23,590 bases of DNA from Chloroflexota bacterium (GCA_902812455.1 CADDZH010000083.1:1-23590); one strand, 5' to 3'; positions 1 to 12,193 are shown, counted from the first letter of the stretch. The notes: generated from the sequence alone by a model not told the origin. Translations and numbers: made by a program.

Positions 1-67
1 CATTGCGGCTTCTGTACCTGGCATCCGGTACATCGGGCCGGCGCACAACTCTTTTGCGTCTTGGCAC
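1..67 (-). CDS. rpsG: Ribosomal protein S7, N-terminal 22 codons (cut by window edge)
   Basis: Read on the minus strand from a GTG at 67-65, the frame gives MPRRKRVVRRPDVPDARYRS and runs off the window at base 1. The MPRR start, followed by a basic stretch and a P-D-x-x-Y segment, is how bacterial S7 proteins begin. S7 is a primary 16S rRNA-binding protein that nucleates assembly of the 30S head. The start is supported by a perfect Shine-Dalgarno sequence at 73-80. Its position after rpsL matches the conserved str operon order (rpsL-rpsG-fusA-tuf). Only the first residues are visible, so the identification rests on the N-terminus plus gene order. Confidence 0.85.
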   Translation of the reverse strand, partial: MPRRKRVVRRPDVPDARYRSRN

Positions 68-72
68 GTTCT

Positions 73-80
73 ACCTCCTC
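73..80 (-). promoter_or_regulatory. Ribosome binding site of rpsG
   Basis: The minus strand reads GAGGAGGT five bases upstream of the GTG at 67. It is a near-complete anti-16S match and fixes the S7 start at this GTG. Confidence 0.85.
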
Positions 81-130
81 GTCCCTGGCACCCCTGCCGG
101 GTGCTGCAAACATTCTTCGTTCTCGTAAAG

Positions 131-178
131 TGGGGGTGCAGGGGGCGGCCAGCCCCTGCCGGGGTTTGGGGCGCCCCC
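131..178 (+). repeat. GC-rich double-hairpin dispersed repeat, copy 1
   Basis: It begins TGGGGGTGCAGGGGGCG and ends with GCCGGGGTTTGGGG followed by GCGCCCCC. A second copy lies inverted at 12804-12847. Each copy can form a first hairpin (GCAGGGG with CCCCTGC) and a second, terminator-like one (TTTGGGG with CCCCAAA). The element sits in the rpsL-rpsG spacer, in the orientation opposite to those genes. It looks like a non-coding dispersed repeat rather than part of a gene. Confidence 0.75.
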
Positions 179-256
179 AAAGAAATCACTTTTTAAACGG
201 TTTTGATATGATTTGTACCAGGACATTCATTCATTCAGGGTAGCGAACACCAGAAA

Positions 257-352
257 AGGCGTCGATTCGATGAGTGAGCCTGTGCTCACTATCTCTTTCG
301 GACGCCTACACGCGAGTGCCTTTCCATGTTCTTCCATCCTCGCAAGGATGGA
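257..352 (-). promoter_or_regulatory. Nested hairpins upstream of rpsG, candidate S7 autoregulatory or terminator-like RNA
   Basis: Three pairings are visible. Bases 257-263 (AGGCGTC) pair with 301-307 (GACGCCT). Inside these, 273-279 (AGTGAGC) pair with 284-290 (GCTCACT) across a 4-base loop. Next to them, 333-340 (TCCATCCT) pair with 345-352 (AGGATGGA), again with a 4-base loop. Read on the minus strand, the outer stem is followed directly by TTTTC. This could be a ribosomal-protein regulatory structure, a partial terminator reducing rpsG expression, or a processing site. Function is inferred from position only. Confidence 0.45.
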
Positions 353-482
353 TGCTCACACTAGCAGTGAGAGGAGGTCACTCGACTCGCATTGCAAAAG
401 ACGAGCACCTTGCGCCTGGATTTGCAGGCCTATCCCGGCATCTTTCACAATGGTGTACGATATTTCTGTCCTTACTTCCTTC

Positions 483-926
483 TTACCGCCCTTTAGATGC
501 AGCCGCTTGCGCCGGTTTAGGTCGCTTGGTTCCGTATCGCGAACGGCCCTTGCGGCGTTTGGCCACACCCTCGCTATCAAGCGTACCTCTGACGATATGG
601 TAGCGCACTCCAGGTAAATCTCTTACTCTTCCGCCGCGAATGAGCACCACCGAGTGCTCTTGCAAATTATGCCCTTCACCTGGAATATATGCCGTCACTT
701 CCATCTGGTTCGTCAGGCGAACGCGAGCGATCTTGCGCATGGCCGAATTCGGCTTCTTGGGCGTCATTGTACGCACCTGGGTGCACACGCCACGCTTCTG
801 TGGCGAGCCACGCAGGCGCAAAGTCCTGTTCTTCAAGGCGTTGTATGAATACAACAGCGCCGGTGATTTTGACCTTCTTCCTTTACGGGAACGGCCTTTA
901 CGGATCAACTGATTGATCGTAGGCAA
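483..926 (-). CDS. rpsL: Ribosomal protein S12
   Basis: Translation from TTG at 926 gives [16 protein letters not shown], the classic S12 start, and a protein of 147 residues. S12 sits at the decoding centre of the 30S subunit. The PKKPNSA loop (residues 56-62) and the [13 protein letters not shown] loop (98-110) are present, including the Asp (residue 103) that is beta-methylthiolated in many bacteria. The protein has the 14-residue insertion after residue 22 typical of Gram-positive S12, and a short Ala/Lys-rich C-terminal tail. The residue before that Asp is Arg102, where E. coli has Lys88. The frame stays open to a GTG at 968, but that codon lies inside a hairpin and the extra 14 residues do not look like S12, so TTG is preferred. 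A weak GAAAGG at 939-944 may serve as ribosome binding site. Confidence 0.95.
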   Translation of the reverse strand: MPTINQLIRKGRSRKGRRSKSPALLYSYNALKNRTLRLRGSPQKRGVCTQVRTMTPKKPNSAMRKIARVRLTNQMEVTAYIPGEGHNLQEHSVVLIRGGRVRDLPGVRYHIVRGTLDSEGVAKRRKGRSRYGTKRPKPAQAAASKGR

Positions 927-957
927 TGAACGATTCTGCCTTTCTCTAGTCTCCTCG

Positions 958-983
958 TAAGGGCGCACTGGTGTGCGCCCTTA
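958..983 (-). promoter_or_regulatory. Perfect 11-bp hairpin between rpoC and rpsL
   Basis: Bases 958-968 (TAAGGGCGCAC) pair perfectly with 973-983 (GTGCGCCCTTA) over a 4-base loop. On the transcript it ends just before the CGAGGAG sequence upstream of rpsL. There is no T tract after it, so it is not a standard terminator. It may be a processing or stability element that separates rpoC from rpsL message, or it may affect ribosome access to rpsL. Confidence 0.6.
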
Positions 984-1009
984 GCATAATCACGCAGTTC
1001 CTAATATTA

Positions 1010-5359
<4,350 letters not shown>

Positions 5360-5400
5360 GTTTGCAATTGCCTCCTGAATAAGGGCACAATGAATCGGGC

Positions 5401-5428
5401 CTGTAGGGGCGGGGACAAGCCCCGCCCT
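5401..5428. repeat. GC-rich inverted repeat in the rpoB-rpoC gap
   Basis: GGGCGGGG (5407-5414) pairs with CCCCGCCC (5420-5427) across a 5-base loop, just before rpoC. The first 12 bases, CTGTAGGGGCGG, occur again at 8958-8969 upstream of rpoB. There is no T tract on the rpoBC strand. It could modulate the rpoB/rpoC ratio or be a passive dispersed repeat. Confidence 0.6.
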
Positions 5429-5440
5429 TTATTAGCGCCC

Positions 5441-8400
5441 TTACTGATCTCCTTCGAAGCCGGAGAGATTAATCCCCAGTTCTGGCATCACATCGTTTGA
5501 GGTATCTTCAACAAATTGAATCTTCTGTTCATCTTCGTTGAGCACCTCGACGTTGATGCCAAGACTTTGCAATTCCTTCACCAGTACTTTGAAGGACTCT
5601 GGCACCCCAGGCTCCATGATATTTTCACCCTTCACGATCGCTTCATAGGTCTTGACGCGACCAACCACGTCATCCGATTTGACGGTCAGGATTTCCTGGA
5701 GAATATTGGCAGCGCCATACGCTTCCAATGCCCAGACTTCCATCTCGCCGAAACGCTGGCCGCCAAATTGCGCCTTCCCACCGAGCGGCTGCTGGGTGAT
5801 CAGGCTGTACGGGCCGGTCGAGCGAGCATGGACTTTGTCTTCAACCAGGTGCGCCAGTTTGAGCATGTAGGTGTAACCGACGGTGATCGGGTGATCAAAC
5901 GGCTCACCTGTGCGCCCATCGAAGAGCTGCACTTTGCCGGTCTCCGGGAGATTGGCACGGCGCAGCAATTCTTCGATGTCTTCCTCCGAAGCTCCATCAA
6001 AGACGGGCGTTGCTATCTTGAAGCCTAGCACATGGGCCGCCCAACCCAGGTGCGTTTCCATAATCTGGCCAATATTCATACGGTGCGGCACACCGAGCGG
6101 GTTCAGGATGATATCAACCGGAGTGCCATCCGGCAGGAAGGGCATGTCTTCAATCGGCAAGACTCTTGAGATGACTCCCTTATTGCCGTGGCGTCCTGCC
6201 ATCTTGTCTCCTGCCCCGATCTTGCGCTTTTGTGCAATGCTGACACGCACCAGTTGATTGACTCCTGGCGGCAGCTCATCTCCCGCGTCACGCGAGAATA
6301 CTTTGACCTCGACCACCTTCCCGCGCTCTCCATGTGGGACACGCAGCGAGGTGTCCTTGACTTCGCGCGCCTTCTCACCAAAGATGGCTCGCAAGAGTTT
6401 TTCTTCCGCCGTCAGCTCCGTCTCGCCCTTCGGCGTGATTTTGCCAACCAGAATATCTTGCGGCCCAACTTCAGCGCCAACATAGATGATGCCGCGCTCG
6501 TCGAGGTTGCGCAAGCCTTCCTCACCAACATTTGGAATGTCGCGTGTGATTTCCTCTGGCCCCAGCTTGGTATCGCGAGCGTCCACTTCATATTTCTCAA
6601 TATGGATCGAGGTGAAGAGGTCCTCACGCACGATACGCTCGCTAATGAGAATAGCGTCTTCAAAGTTGCCGCCTTCCCAACTCATGAAGGCGACCAGGAT
6701 ATTCTGGCCAAGGGCCAGCTCGCCATTCTCTGTCGAAGAGCTGTCCGCAATGACCTGCCCGGCGCTGACGTAATCGCCTTTGTGGACAATCGGGCGCTGG
6801 TTGATACAGGTGCCGTTGTTCGAGCGCAGGAACTTGCGCAGGCGATACTCGTGTACTTCACCCTGCTCATCCACGATGCTAATTGAGCGGGCGCTAACTG
6901 AAACAACCTCTCCGCTGACATCGCTGACCACCACCTGGCCAGAGTCGATGGCTACCTGCCGCTCGATACCTGTGCCGCAAATGGGCGATTGTGGCTTCAG
7001 CAGTGGTACAGCCTGGCGCTGCATGTTCGCGCCCATCAGGGCACGGTTCACGTCGTCATGCTCCAGGAACGGGATGAGCGCCGTCGCGACACTCACCGTC
7101 TGCCGTGGCGAGATATCCATGTAGTCCATGCTATCGGAGCTTTCCTCCGAGAACTCGCCCTGGTAGCGGGCCAGCACGCGCTCTTCGGCAAACTCGTTAT
7201 TGCTCGTCAGTTTGGCGTTGGCCTGTGCGATCCAGAAATTCTCTTCATCATCGGCGGTCTGGTATTCTACCTCGTCGGTGACGAATGGCTTGATACGAAC
7301 TTCTGTATTCCCTAGTACACGCGAAAGCTTCTCAAACAGCTCTTCGTCAACACGTACTCGCTCGCGCGCTTTGACCAGCACATCGCCGTTTTCATCGACG
7401 ACATCCTCTCGCTCCCGGCCAAGCACGCCACGAAACTCGCGACCGATCAAACGCCGGTCATTGGCGGGCAATTTCTTGTAGACTTTGCGGTATGGTGTCT
7501 CGACAAAGCCATATGGGTTCACCTGCCCGTATGTTGCCAGGTTCCCGATCAGGCCGATATTCGGCCCTTCTGGCGTCTCGATTGGGCAGATGCGGCCATA
7601 GTGCGATTGATGAACATCGCGTACCTCGAACCCTGCTCGCTCGCGCGAAAGGCCACCGGGGCCAAGCGCGGATAAGCGCCGTTTATGACCAATTTCGGCC
7701 AGCGCGTTCGTTTGATCCATGAACTGCGACAACTGGCTTCCACCGAAGAATTCCTTCATGGCCGCGACGACCGGGCGAATGTTAATAAGCGCATTGGGGG
7801 TGGCCTGTCCAGGCTCCTGGATGCTCATGCGCTCTTTGACCACTCGCTCCATGCGCAGCAAGCCAACGCGGAACTGGGACTGGATCAGTTCACCAACACA
7901 GCGCACGCGCCGGTTGCCCAGGTGGTCGATATCATCCTTGCGCCCATGACCATTGTTCAAGCGGATCAGGCGGCGAATAATATTGACCAGGTCATCCGGG
8001 GTCAGGATGCGATGGCTCTGCGGAACAGAGAGATCCAGTTTCCGGTTGAGTTTATAGCGCCCAACATTCCCCAGATCATAGCGCCGGGGATTGAAGAACA
8101 GGTTCCTGACCAGCGAACGCGCATTATCGAGCGTGGCCGGGTCGCCCGGGCGCAACTTCTTATAGAGCTCAAGCAGCGCATCATCCCCGCGTTTCACCGG
8201 GTCTTTGTCCAGTGTCGACTGGATATAGCGATGCTCAGGGTCGGTATCCACGTCGCGGAAGGCATCCAGGATGCCCTGATCGCTTGAAAGATCGAGTTGT
8301 TCCGTATGCCACTGGTCCTTCGAGAGGCTTGCCACAGCACGGAGCAACGTGGTGACCGGTATTTTGCGCTTGCGGTCGATCTTGACCGTCAAGAGATTCT

Positions 8401-8938
8401 TATTACTTGTCTCAAATTCCAGCCATGCGCCACGGTTAGGGATAAGTTTGGCGGCAAACAAATTGCGACCCGTTGCTGCATCCTCGTCTGCTGTGAAGTA
8501 GACGCCGGGAGAGCGCACAAGCTGGCTGACAACGACGCGCTCGGCGCCGTTGATAATGAATGTCCCTTGCCTGGTCATGAGCGGGAAATCCCCCATGAAG
8601 ACATCCTTCTCGATGATTTCGCCGGTCTCTTTGTTAATGAGGCGAGCCTTGACATTGAGAGGAGCGGCATAAGTCGCATCGCGATCGCGACACTCGTCCT
8701 CGCTATATTTCGGCTTGCCAAACGGCTCGGGAGGGACAATAAATTCTAGACTCAGATTTTTCCCGGTAAAGTCTTCAATCGGAGAAATTTCTTCAAAAAG
8801 TTCGCGCAGACCTTCTTTCTTAAACCATTCAAAGGAGTCAAGCTGAATCTGGATCAGCCCTGGCATCGGCTGTATGTCCGGGATACGTGCGAAGGAGACA
8901 CGCTCGGGGAGAGCTACAGCCCTGCTGATTACTGCCAT
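5441..8938 (-). CDS. rpoB: DNA-directed RNA polymerase subunit beta
   Basis: This 1165-residue protein is the beta subunit, of the length found in Gram-positive bacteria and Chloroflexota and without the large E. coli insertions. The N-terminus ([20 protein letters not shown]) and the C-terminus ([11 protein letters not shown], ending near [11 protein letters not shown]) are typical. The rifampicin-binding cluster is at residues 399-428. Q405, D408, H418, R421 and S423, matching E. coli Q513, D516, H526, R529 and S531, are the rifampicin-sensitive residues, while the S522 position is Ala414. The [15 protein letters not shown] motif of the active-site region is intact. ATG at 8938 has AGGAG ten bases upstream. 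It is the first gene of the rpoB-rpoC-rpsL-rpsG operon; rplJ/rplL are not adjacent as they are in many bacteria. Confidence 0.98.
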   Translation of the reverse strand: MAVISRAVALPERVSFARIPDIQPMPGLIQIQLDSFEWFKKEGLRELFEEISPIEDFTGKNLSLEFIVPPEPFGKPKYSEDECRDRDATYAAPLNVKARLINKETGEIIEKDVFMGDFPLMTRQGTFIINGAERVVVSQLVRSPGVYFTADEDAATGRNLFAAKLIPNRGAWLEFETSNKNLLTVKIDRKRKIPVTTLLRAVASLSKDQWHTEQLDLSSDQGILDAFRDVDTDPEHRYIQSTLDKDPVKRGDDALLELYKKLRPGDPATLDNARSLVRNLFFNPRRYDLGNVGRYKLNRKLDLSVPQSHRILTPDDLVNIIRRLIRLNNGHGRKDDIDHLGNRRVRCVGELIQSQFRVGLLRMERVVKERMSIQEPGQATPNALINIRPVVAAMKEFFGGSQLSQFMDQTNALAEIGHKRRLSALGPGGLSRERAGFEVRDVHQSHYGRICPIETPEGPNIGLIGNLATYGQVNPYGFVETPYRKVYKKLPANDRRLIGREFRGVLGREREDVVDENGDVLVKARERVRVDEELFEKLSRVLGNTEVRIKPFVTDEVEYQTADDEENFWIAQANAKLTSNNEFAEERVLARYQGEFSEESSDSMDYMDISPRQTVSVATALIPFLEHDDVNRALMGANMQRQAVPLLKPQSPICGTGIERQVAIDSGQVVVSDVSGEVVSVSARSISIVDEQGEVHEYRLRKFLRSNNGTCINQRPIVHKGDYVSAGQVIADSSSTENGELALGQNILVAFMSWEGGNFEDAILISERIVREDLFTSIHIEKYEVDARDTKLGPEEITRDIPNVGEEGLRNLDERGIIYVGAEVGPQDILVGKITPKGETELTAEEKLLRAIFGEKAREVKDTSLRVPHGERGKVVEVKVFSRDAGDELPPGVNQLVRVSIAQKRKIGAGDKMAGRHGNKGVISRVLPIEDMPFLPDGTPVDIILNPLGVPHRMNIGQIMETHLGWAAHVLGFKIATPVFDGASEEDIEELLRRANLPETGKVQLFDGRTGEPFDHPITVGYTYMLKLAHLVEDKVHARSTGPYSLITQQPLGGKAQFGGQRFGEMEVWALEAYGAANILQEILTVKSDDVVGRVKTYEAIVKGENIMEPGVPESFKVLVKELQSLGINVEVLNEDEQKIQFVEDTSNDVMPELGINLSGFEGDQ

Positions 8939-8957
8939 GTGTAGTATTCTCCTCTCA

Positions 8958-8969
8958 CTGTAGGGGCGG
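8958..8969. repeat. 12-mer shared with the rpoB-rpoC gap
   Basis: CTGTAGGGGCGG lies just upstream of the rpoB ribosome binding site and is identical to 5401-5412, in the same orientation. Here the second half of the inverted repeat is missing, so this looks like a partial copy of the same dispersed element. Confidence 0.45.
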
Positions 8970-9124
8970 ACTTCCCATGACGAGTCGTCCTACTAACTGA
9001 TTGCCTTTGGCCCAATGAGGAAGCCAATAGAGAGACGCAGAACACATTTCGGTGTGAAACTGAGAAACAAAAGATGGAAAAAAGATAATTGCCTCTACTG
9101 CCTCTGCTGAGAAACGTTCCATGA

Positions 9125-9164
9125 CAAGAAAAGTAACCGCTTAGTGCCTTCGCAAGCGGTTACT
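9125..9164 (-). terminator. Candidate attenuator hairpin in the rpoB leader
   Basis: On the minus strand an 11-bp perfect stem (bases 9154-9164 with 9132-9142) has an 11-base loop and is followed by TTTCTTG. That is the layout of an intrinsic terminator reading towards rpoB. It lies about 190 bases into the predicted transcript and about 195 bases before rpoB. The stem is only moderately GC-rich, so termination may be partial. It could instead end read-through from the upstream membrane-protein gene. Confidence 0.5.
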
Positions 9165-9361
9165 CCTACGCCACGGTGCGTAAAGTTGTCTTCCACTCTC
9201 CCACATACACATCCACTTCTCTGCTTAGAAACAGGTACCTATAACAAAAACAACGGAAGATAACGATTTATTCCTCTCATATGGTACTTTTGGTTTGTTT
9301 CTTTCAATCCTTCAAGCGGGCTAATGGCTATTTCGACAATATACACACTTTAACATGATGT

Positions 9362-9390
9362 AATATACCTCCTATTAGAAAAAATGTCAA
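9362..9390 (-). promoter_or_regulatory. Sigma-70 type promoter of rpoBC
   Basis: The minus strand has TTGACA (9385-9390), a 17-base spacer and TATATT (9362-9367). It starts 17 bases after the stop codon of the upstream gene and faces rpoB. The expected transcription start is near 9355. No terminator separates it from the upstream gene. Confidence 0.7.
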
Positions 9391-9407
9391 GAGTTTTGAG
9401 CGACGAA

Positions 9408-10238
9408 TTACGCAATTGCCACCGCTTGCGCTGCCTCTTTCAGCGCCGCCTCGATCTCCTCACCCAGTTGGGGGTTCCACGGCTGCTCCGCGCCAGTCCA
9501 GCGCTCTCGCAAGATCCAGAGTAGGTGGCGCTGGTCCTCTGCATCCAGCATATTGAGATCGATCATCGCTTCCGGCGTATCAGGGTAAAGAATAGTAAGC
9601 ACAAAATTATCAATCGAAAGAGCTGCCTGGCTGGTAAGCCAGTATGTATGGGGAGCGCCCAGATTGCGGCAGAAAGAAATGCTGCCAACCAGTCCAATGA
9701 AGATAAACGAGACAGCGATCAAGGTAATTGCCAGCGCGGCCAGGCTCAATAGTATAGCCAGTCCCGTAGCAAGCACTGCCAGCACTATTTGCGGGATGTG
9801 CAATGTCCAGCCAATTAACATTTCCGGGATCAAGCTTATTTCTGCCGTCATAAAACAGGCGAGCACCGAGCCTTCTAACCAGAAAATGCTGTTCAGGTTC
9901 TCGTGCGACAGATCGCGCACAACCAGCGCTGTATCATTCACCACCAGCATTTCTTTATGACGGCCAATCCATAACGTATAGAGGAAACGCGCGGTGAGGA
10001 TGCATCCACAGAGCGAGATGAACGTCATAAACCAGAGTAGCGCGACAAGCATGTCCTGCCATTTGAGGTAAGGGGTGAAGGCATGATTGTAGCTTGCAAA
10101 GAGCCGCATGCCCAGCACCAGGCAAACAGCGGCACACAGGACAAACCCACCGAAAAGCAGTACGCCTTTCAGAGTTGTACGAAAGTATGCCGCTCGACCG
10201 AGGCGAAAAAGGTATGCACCCGCTGCTGATCGTATCAT
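9408..10238 (-). CDS. Unknown multi-pass membrane protein
   Basis: I do not recognise this 276-residue protein. It has hydrophobic segments at about residues 24-46, 63-88 and 148-187; the last is long enough for two passes. A soluble-looking loop lies at about 90-120 (KEMLVVNDTALVVRDLSHEN). The acidic, helical C-terminal tail (about 220-276) contains PWNPQLGEEIEAALKEA. The segment around 95-120 resembles a short membrane-adjacent PH-like or sensor loop, but I cannot assign it. It lies 85 bp downstream of the cysteine synthase gene on the same strand and may be the last gene of that operon. An AAGGA lies about 12 bases before the ATG. The rpoBC promoter begins right after its stop. Confidence 0.8.
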   Translation of the reverse strand: MIRSAAGAYLFRLGRAAYFRTTLKGVLLFGGFVLCAAVCLVLGMRLFASYNHAFTPYLKWQDMLVALLWFMTFISLCGCILTARFLYTLWIGRHKEMLVVNDTALVVRDLSHENLNSIFWLEGSVLACFMTAEISLIPEMLIGWTLHIPQIVLAVLATGLAILLSLAALAITLIAVSFIFIGLVGSISFCRNLGAPHTYWLTSQAALSIDNFVLTILYPDTPEAMIDLNMLDAEDQRHLLWILRERWTGAEQPWNPQLGEEIEAALKEAAQAVAIA

Positions 10239-10323
10239 AGCCCACCGGTTTCCTTATGGAATCTATAAGCTAATACGAATCAACCCTATAGAGCAGTTAC
10301 AAACTATACAAAATGCCTATTGA

Positions 10324-11271
10324 TCACACCTGCAACTCGTTTCTGAGATCGTCAAACAGCACAGTGTGCAGGTAGCGCTCCGCCGCGCTGGGGAAGATTG
10401 CCACGATGACTTTGCTACGATTGTGTTCCTTGCGCGCCTCCTGCAGCGCTGCCCAGGCTACTGCGCCACTGCTGATGCCTGCCGAGATGCCTTCTTGCTC
10501 CATCAGGGCAATAGCAGTGCTTATAGCATCATGATCGCTGACAGGTACAACTGAGTCGATCAGATCGATCCTGAGCGTATCAGGCTGGAAGCCGGCGCCC
10601 AGGCCCTCTATATGATGCGGTCCAGGTCGCCCGCCAGAGAGAATAGCGCAAGAGGCTGGCTCGACTGCCACCACTTCTACAGAGGGCTTACGGGCCTGTA
10701 GCCCCTCTGCAACGCCGGTCAGGGTGCCTCCGGTACCAACGCCGATTACTACCATGTCAACGCTCCCTGCCGTCTCTTCCCAGATCTCGACAGCAGTTCC
10801 CTCGCGATGCGCAGCCGGATTGGCTTTGTTATAAAATTGCTGCGGGAACCAGGCGTTGGGGAGCGTGGTGCGCAACTCAATCACTTTATTGATGGCTCCT
10901 CGCATTCCCTGGCTTCCTGGAGTCAGGATGACCTGGGCGCCAAAGCGCCACAAGAGCAGCCGGCGCTCAGGGGAGACGGTATCGGGCATGGTAAGGATAC
11001 ATTGATAGCCACGAGCAGCAGCGAGCCACGCCAGTGAGATGCCCATATTGCCGCTGGTTGGTTCGGTAATAATCCCACCTGGACGTAAAAGACCCTGCGC
11101 CTCCGCCTCGCAGACCATGCGCACCGCGATCCGGTCTTTCAAGCTTCCACCGGGGTTGAACATCTCTAGCTTGGCAAGCACCGTAGCCCCGGCTCCTGCT
11201 GTTATGCGTTTTAACTCGACAATAGGAGTGTGCCCAACCAGTTCAGTTACATCTTTTGCCCAGGGGGTCAT
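10324..11271 (-). CDS. Cysteine synthase family PLP enzyme (O-acetylserine sulfhydrylase)
   Basis: This 315-residue fold-type II PLP enzyme probably makes L-cysteine from O-acetylserine and sulfide in the cytoplasm. K45 in NPGGSLKDR is the Schiff-base lysine, TSGNMG (72-77) is the substrate-carboxylate loop, GTGGT (179-183) binds the PLP phosphate, and S268 in GISSGA is the Ser near the pyridine nitrogen. The loop reads TSGNMG where CysK and CysM usually have TSGNTG, and the C-terminal PDSGERY motif is PSAAERY. So the substrate could differ (for example O-phosphoserine), and I leave CysK/CysM unresolved. The start has AGGTG five bases upstream. It lies third in an operon behind an Rrf2 regulator, a family that includes the cysteine regulator CymR and the Fe-S regulator IscR. 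Confidence 0.9.
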   Translation of the reverse strand: MTPWAKDVTELVGHTPIVELKRITAGAGATVLAKLEMFNPGGSLKDRIAVRMVCEAEAQGLLRPGGIITEPTSGNMGISLAWLAAARGYQCILTMPDTVSPERRLLLWRFGAQVILTPGSQGMRGAINKVIELRTTLPNAWFPQQFYNKANPAAHREGTAVEIWEETAGSVDMVVIGVGTGGTLTGVAEGLQARKPSVEVVAVEPASCAILSGGRPGPHHIEGLGAGFQPDTLRIDLIDSVVPVSDHDAISTAIALMEQEGISAGISSGAVAWAALQEARKEHNRSKVIVAIFPSAAERYLHTVLFDDLRNELQV

Positions 11272-11333
11272 ACTTCACCTGCGGGGATATCGTGCCTGTG
11301 CAATGAACGGGCTATAAGATACATGTTGGCTAT

Positions 11334-11732
11334 TCATTCCTTACTTTCTGGCAGCAAGGCACGAATCATAAAGAGAAGCTCTGACATCTCAAACGGCTTG
11401 CGAAGCAACACACATGATTGCAGGCCCTGGCGCTGCAGTTCCCAATCGTAGCTACCGGTAATCACAATAATCGGTGTGTGTTTTGTGCTGCTGTGCCCGC
11501 GCAGCATCTTGAAGAGGGACGCGCCATCCAGGTTAGGCAGCCCCACGTCGAGCAGGATCAGATCGGCCCCAAGCTCTGGCAGCTTAGCTTTAGCCTCCTG
11601 TCCATCCGTAAAAAAGTGGAGACGCCACGGCCCGGCCATTTTTAGCATATCACGGAACATATTTACAAGGTCGGCGTCATCTTCTACGATAGCAATCATC
11701 TTATTTTTATCTGGCCGGCGTTGCCCCTGCAT
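11334..11732 (-). CDS. Single-domain response regulator
   Basis: The 132-residue protein is a CheY-like receiver domain with no output domain. The acidic pocket is E17/D18/D19, the phosphoacceptor is D62 in LILLDVGLPN, the switch Thr is T92 and the conserved Lys is K112 in LRKPFE. It may act through protein-protein contact. No histidine kinase is adjacent on this strand; the nearest is at 13799. It lies 23 bp after the Rrf2 gene and 62 bp before the cysteine synthase gene, so the three are probably co-transcribed. The ribosome binding site is weak for both the ATG used here and the internal ATG at residue 12. Confidence 0.9.
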   Translation of the reverse strand: MQGQRRPDKNKMIAIVEDDADLVNMFRDMLKMAGPWRLHFFTDGQEAKAKLPELGADLILLDVGLPNLDGASLFKMLRGHSSTKHTPIIVITGSYDWELQRQGLQSCVLLRKPFEMSELLFMIRALLPESKE

Positions 11733-11755
11733 AGCTAATCGTCACTATCCCCCAT

Positions 11756-12193
11756 CTAAATATAGTACATTGTCTCAAGGCTACCCGCTTGATGGCGTTG
11801 TGAGAGTTCCTCAATTGTGGTAGAGGAGAGGATCTGCTGGGTCATTTCGTCGATCTTTTGCCAGACATCCCGTAATGCGCATCCAGGCGAAAGTTTGCAA
11901 AAATCCGGGTTCGGCAAGCATTCCATCGGGGGGACATATCCCTCTAGCGCCTGCATCACCTGGGCCATAGTGATCTGCCCGGGCGGCCTGGCTAACATGT
12001 GCCCACCTCGCGGCCCGCGCACACTCTTGACCAACCCTTCCTTGCGCAAAACCATCAAAATTTGATCGAGGTACTGCTCCGGGATGTACTGGCGCCTCGC
12101 AATATCTGCACTTTCAACTGGCCCCCGCCCATAGTATGCCGCCATGTCCAGCATTGCTCGCAGGCCATAATCGCCTTTCATCGTTAGTTTCAT
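11756..12193 (-). CDS. Rrf2 family transcriptional regulator, probably Fe-S binding
   Basis: The 145-residue protein has the Rrf2 winged helix-turn-helix at residues 1-70 (MKLTMKGDYGLRAMLDMA, LVKSVRGPRGGHMLARP). The regulatory loop has C92, C99 and C105, a C-x6-C-x5-C pattern close to the C92/C98/C104 [2Fe-2S] site of IscR. This predicts a cluster-binding sensor of redox state, iron or nitric oxide, rather than a Cys-free regulator like CymR. A C-terminal dimer helix follows. The ATG has AAAGG eight bases upstream. It leads an operon with a receiver protein and cysteine synthase, the latter being the sulfur donor route for Fe-S assembly, so feedback control of cysteine supply is a reasonable guess. 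Confidence 0.92.
   Translation of the reverse strand: MKLTMKGDYGLRAMLDMAAYYGRGPVESADIARRQYIPEQYLDQILMVLRKEGLVKSVRGPRGGHMLARPPGQITMAQVMQALEGYVPPMECLPNPDFCKLSPGCALRDVWQKIDEMTQQILSSTTIEELSQRHQAGSLETMYYI

Larger units (their letters stand above)
68..482 (-). other. Long structured spacer between rpsL and rpsG
   Basis: There are 415 bases between the S12 stop and the S7 start, in an operon where this gap is usually short. I find no convincing gene in it; the small open frames overlap rpsL or the repeat and have no ribosome binding site. It holds a GC-rich dispersed repeat (131-178), a set of nested hairpins (257-352) and the S7 ribosome binding site. In E. coli the rpsL-rpsG intercistronic region is the target through which S7 represses its own translation, so a regulatory role is plausible. 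No good sigma-70 promoter is evident here on the minus strand. Confidence 0.7.
8939..9361 (-). other. Long 5' leader of the rpoBC operon
   Basis: About 415 bases separate the predicted start of transcription from rpoB. I find no open frame with a ribosome binding site in it. It holds the terminator-like hairpin at 9125-9164, several T-rich stretches on the transcript strand, the 12-mer repeat and the rpoB ribosome binding site (AGGAG at 8949-8953). A leader this long in front of RNA polymerase genes suggests post-initiation control. Confidence 0.55.

Noticed and set aside
190..480. T-box or other known riboswitch in the rpsL-rpsG spacer.
   Set aside because: I searched the minus strand for the T-box antiterminator motif (GGGTGGNACCGCG) and did not find it; the visible stems fit no riboswitch class I know.
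356..580. Minus-strand 74-codon frame overlapping the end of rpsL.
   Set aside because: Its first half is rpsL read in another frame; the rest has no ribosome binding site or recognisable domain.
927..968. Longer S12 starting at GTG 968.
   Set aside because: The extra residues do not match S12, and the GTG lies inside an 11-bp hairpin.
7000..7750. Rifampicin resistance in RpoB.
   Set aside because: The key positions (Q405, D408, H418, R421, S423) are all the sensitive residues; Ala at the S522 position alone is weak evidence.
9385..9400. A second HAIR site at the rpoBC promoter (TGTCAAGAGTTTTGAG).
   Set aside because: The half-sites have the wrong spacing and orientation for HspR.
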